Source: Sanderia malayensis (taxonomy: Eukaryota; Cnidaria; Scyphozoa; Semaeostomeae; Pelagiidae). From it: a stretch of 64,000 nucleotides of DNA. The stretch spans positions 1,054,001 through 1,118,000 of the forward strand of contig RQOL01000828.1 in assembly GCA_013076295.1 (NCBI GenBank). Reading direction: 5' to 3'. Within the stretch, counting starts at the first letter, position 1; every line of letters begins with the position of its first letter. The translations under genes were made by a program, and so were the position numbers. Under the pieces are notes generated by a model. The model did no database searches. It saw nothing but the letters and a program-made list of their open reading frames with translations, and was not told where the DNA came from. Positions 61,341 to 64,000 of the stretch are shown in pieces.

Positions 61341-62349
61341 TCTGGAGACTTTTAAATTTTGCAAGTGTAAAAACATATTTATCGTAGTAATTATAAATAG
61401 ATGAGACAAATTAAGTCGATTCGAAGTAATAAGATATATGACCCAAACTATAGGTCTGTCTGGTATTTATCTCCGGCATTCGTACGAGGTGGGTAGCCAC
61501 ACAGCCACAAATCAAATAGAATCCCTCTGTTTCTGATTATATCATAGTTTGGTAACGAATATTCTTATGCAAAACATTGTGCGTTCATTTGATAGTCAAC
61601 CGAGTGTTTGACCTCAGCTTGTTCACTTCAACAAATTAAGACCTCGTTCACCGAACAGGACCGGAGCACCATCCATCTCCTTGTCACGGAAACACTCATT
61701 GGACACTTTTATACGGCGCTCTTGGGGGGGGGAGAGCAAGCGCCCCTGGCCCCTCCTTTCTTTTCTTATAGGGGCGAAGTGCCTCTTTAGTAAATGTAAC
61801 TGAAAACAACGAAAGTTGATAACACTAAGTGCTGCCAATCACTCCAAAGTAATCAATGTGCTATTCAGAATGAGGAGGTAAAAGAACATGATTAAATATT
61901 TGTTGAAATATTTTTGATAGCATAGCATCCTTGGGGATTTTAATAGCATGACCATAAAAGATTTCCAGAAGTACCTGTTTGCCTTTATTTTGGTCTTGAT
62001 TTCCTTTTGTTCCAGGCTGCCCTTTTGGCATCCCCAAATTAACCACACAGCATTCATGTTTATCTACTTTTGCAACTGTCTGTAAAGCTTATATCTGGAC
62101 AAAGTAGAAAACCAATAAGACAGTACCATGGCAAGACAGGCAAATATTGTAAGAACAAACAAAGATTTTATAGCAATATAACAACTGAGATTTGGTAAGA
62201 AATAATGCTTCTCTATAAATTTAGCTCAGACAACTCAAGGCAATGATGCTACCTTACTGCTAAATAATAATAATTCCAAACAAGTGTATACATATGAGAT
62301 AGTGTACAGTTTGATAAAGCCATGAATCATAAATCCAGTCATTGATTCA
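61341..62349. other. Spacer between the two-Ig gene and CSNK2B
   Basis: Promoter side of the two-Ig gene and 3' side of CSNK2B. A G-rich phrase at 61725-61780 resembles the interior of the hAT-like element. Overlapping minus-strand frames at 61839-62057 show no domain. Confidence 0.45.
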
Positions 62350-63919
62350 CTACTTATAATGGCTTGTTTTCGTTGGTCTTTGTCTTGCTGATGCACTTCT
62401 GTTTCTGGCATTGGCAGCGGCCTGTGCCTGAATCTGGTATGCCATGGGGTGAATTTTAAAACCATACAGCCTGAAGGTAGGATATACAAATAATAAAACA
62501 TTACAATGGCAATAGATCATTCTTATCATTCATGTGAAAACCGATGAGACAGGGTCTAATGCAAACTTTTAACAATCCATCTGAAAACTCATCTTTTCAA
62601 GGTGGAAAGATATTAACATGACAGAAATACCACAGTACCTTGGTACAAATTGGTTTGGACTGCGTTTTGGCCGGTATTCAGGGTGTACCATGAAGAGCAT
62701 GTGTGGGAAACCTGTGCCAAAGTAAGCCCCATCTGTATGATGATGCCGAGATGATTTTGGATTGTAAACGTCCATACATTTTGGACAGTAAAGTTTCACC
62801 ATTGCTTCACCAGGGACATCTGAAAGACCTTGAAAAGAAACCAAAACATTAGTCAAGGAAGGTGACCTCTAATAGCAAGTAGCATGGAATTTTAAAATGA
62901 ATAAACAATAATTGAAAGGAATTTTTATTCTAAATTTGAAGCCGTGTCTACCTATTGGAAGAACAGGTTGATTTTCACAGTAAACACGGTAGCAGTGACC
63001 AAAATCACCATTCTGATATTTTTCCAGCTAAATGTGAATGCAAAAAAAAGATACATAACTATTTGGTAGTATTTGATATACAATTTTACATTATTGCAGA
63101 TGAATTTTTGGCTTTTAATTCTTTACAGCACATACCATTAATGCCAGCCCTCTGTTTGTCAGTATGTACCTTGCATGTATCAAACCATACAGCATTTCAG
63201 CAGCTTGTTCAATGAGATCACTCTGATTGGGGTTGTCCTCAAGTTCATCATCTTGTAGGAAGAAGAAACCAAACATATACAAACACACCATCAAACAAGT
63301 CAGAAATGTTATCTTGGCAAAAGATTGTACTACCTGGTTCCAAGTCAAGAATCATATCCAAGGCTTGTCTGTAATGCGGAACCTGTTCATTCAAGCCGGT
63401 CAAATTAAACTTATCTTGGATGTAATCTTCATCAACCTATGAAGGCAACACATGTTATTATGAGCATTATTATGAGCATTGTTATTATTATGAGAGTTAT
63501 TGTAGCACTCTAACACTTGTATATACTAGGTTAGGCCTGGTTGGAAAACATGCTAATTTTTGCGTACATGTTGTAGCGAGCAAATGCAAAGTGTGGGCTG
63601 CGACTGGCAAGCAAAGACATTCGTGGTGCGAGCAACAGCAGTTGTTTTAAACAAAGTACTATCTATTAAATAATATCTTTTGTTTTAAACAAAATACTAT
63701 CCTTGAAACAATTGATCGGTAGCTGCGACTCAAAACTACTGAAGAGCAGCGTCATTGCGAGAATTTGCATGTTTTCCAACCTGGAGGTTAGGTGCTGTTT
63801 TCAAGTGGAAACTTAGATTTATTATCCAAAAATCAAGCTAAATTTACTTCACAGAAGAATTCATTCCCTCTCAGCCCACAGAACCATGAAATCCAGGAGA
63901 CTTCTTCTGAGCTACTCAT
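62350..63919 (-). CDS. CSNK2B: Casein kinase 2 regulatory subunit beta (complete)
   Basis: Regulatory dimer of the CK2 holoenzyme (alpha2 beta2), nucleus and cytosol. Six minus-strand exons: 63919-63848, 63436-63334, 63251-63136, 63027-62952, 62828-62639, 62470-62350; 678 bp, 225 aa (human 215). The start [13 protein letters not shown] keeps the autophosphorylation serines. [13 protein letters not shown] is the acidic loop. The zinc site is C109 and C114 (GHCYRVYC) with the later CPKC, and numbering up to C114 equals human. [20 protein letters not shown] and [16 protein letters not shown] follow. The tail differs from human: after HPMAYQ it is Ala/Arg/Ser-rich and ends in SHYK. Confidence 0.97.
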
Positions 63920-64000
63920 TCTGTTGTGATCCTTTATTTTTTTTTTACACTAGGATGGAGATGAGAAAATACAAGGATTAGTTTTGAAATAATAGCAATA
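63920..64000 (-). promoter_or_regulatory. 5' flank of CSNK2B
   Basis: 81 bp upstream of the CSNK2B start codon to the window edge. Probably 5' UTR or first intron; no motif assigned. Confidence 0.3.

Noticed and set aside
61839..62057. Gly/Gln/Lys-containing minus-strand frame resembling a collagen snippet
   Set aside because: No sustained Gly-X-Y repeat, overlapping alternative frames, and it lies in the 3' flank of CSNK2B.

Overview
This window is from an intron-rich animal nuclear genome. It has canonical GT..AG introns of about 80-4,000 bp, AT-rich DNA, AATAAA-type poly(A) signals and many short TA-flanked inverted-repeat elements. The gene set (complement factor B type, INPP5E, NUBPL, C6orf136/DUF2358, MICAL, MED22, CSNK2B) is metazoan. 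The three-CCP factor B layout, the modest gene sizes and the dense MITE load suit an invertebrate, perhaps a cnidarian. The phylum is inference; no rRNA or mitochondrial marker is present.

Layout. 0.3-4.9 kb (+): a factor B/C2-like gene with three CCP modules, a VWA domain and a serine-protease fold in which all three catalytic positions are substituted. 6.0-7.7 kb (+): an unrecognised basic protein. 7.7-15.3 kb: no supportable gene, but several repeats (a 138-bp tandem array, a nested inverted-repeat element, a Tc1-like MITE). 15.3-20.4 kb (-): INPP5E in 13 exons with a prenylation box encoded in a 65-bp last exon. 20.8-24.9 kb (+): NUBPL in 11 exons, head to head with INPP5E across about 400 bp. 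26.2-29.0 kb (+): the C6orf136/DUF2358 homologue. 30.1-41.6 kb (+): a MICAL-type flavin monooxygenase without the usual CH/LIM part; it ends at 35999 or, by frame-compatible splicing, runs on to a C-terminal membrane anchor at 41596. 46.1-51.5 kb (+): a protein with a possible PUB-like fold and a very long charged tail. 54.5-55.7 kb (+): a small unrecognised helical protein. 56.2-57.0 kb (+): MED22. 57.6-61.3 kb (-): a secreted two-Ig protein. 62.4-63.9 kb (-): casein kinase 2 beta, complete.

Together. The genes do not form one pathway, but the combination is notable. CFB, CSNK2B and C6orf136 all map to human 6p21.33 (MHC class III/I region), and INPP5E and MED22 map to 9q34, an MHC paralogon. 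The window therefore looks like a piece of a proto-MHC linkage group in an invertebrate. Exon models were built by eye from splice sites and reading phase. In every multi-exon gene the summed exon length is a multiple of three and ends at the stated stop.
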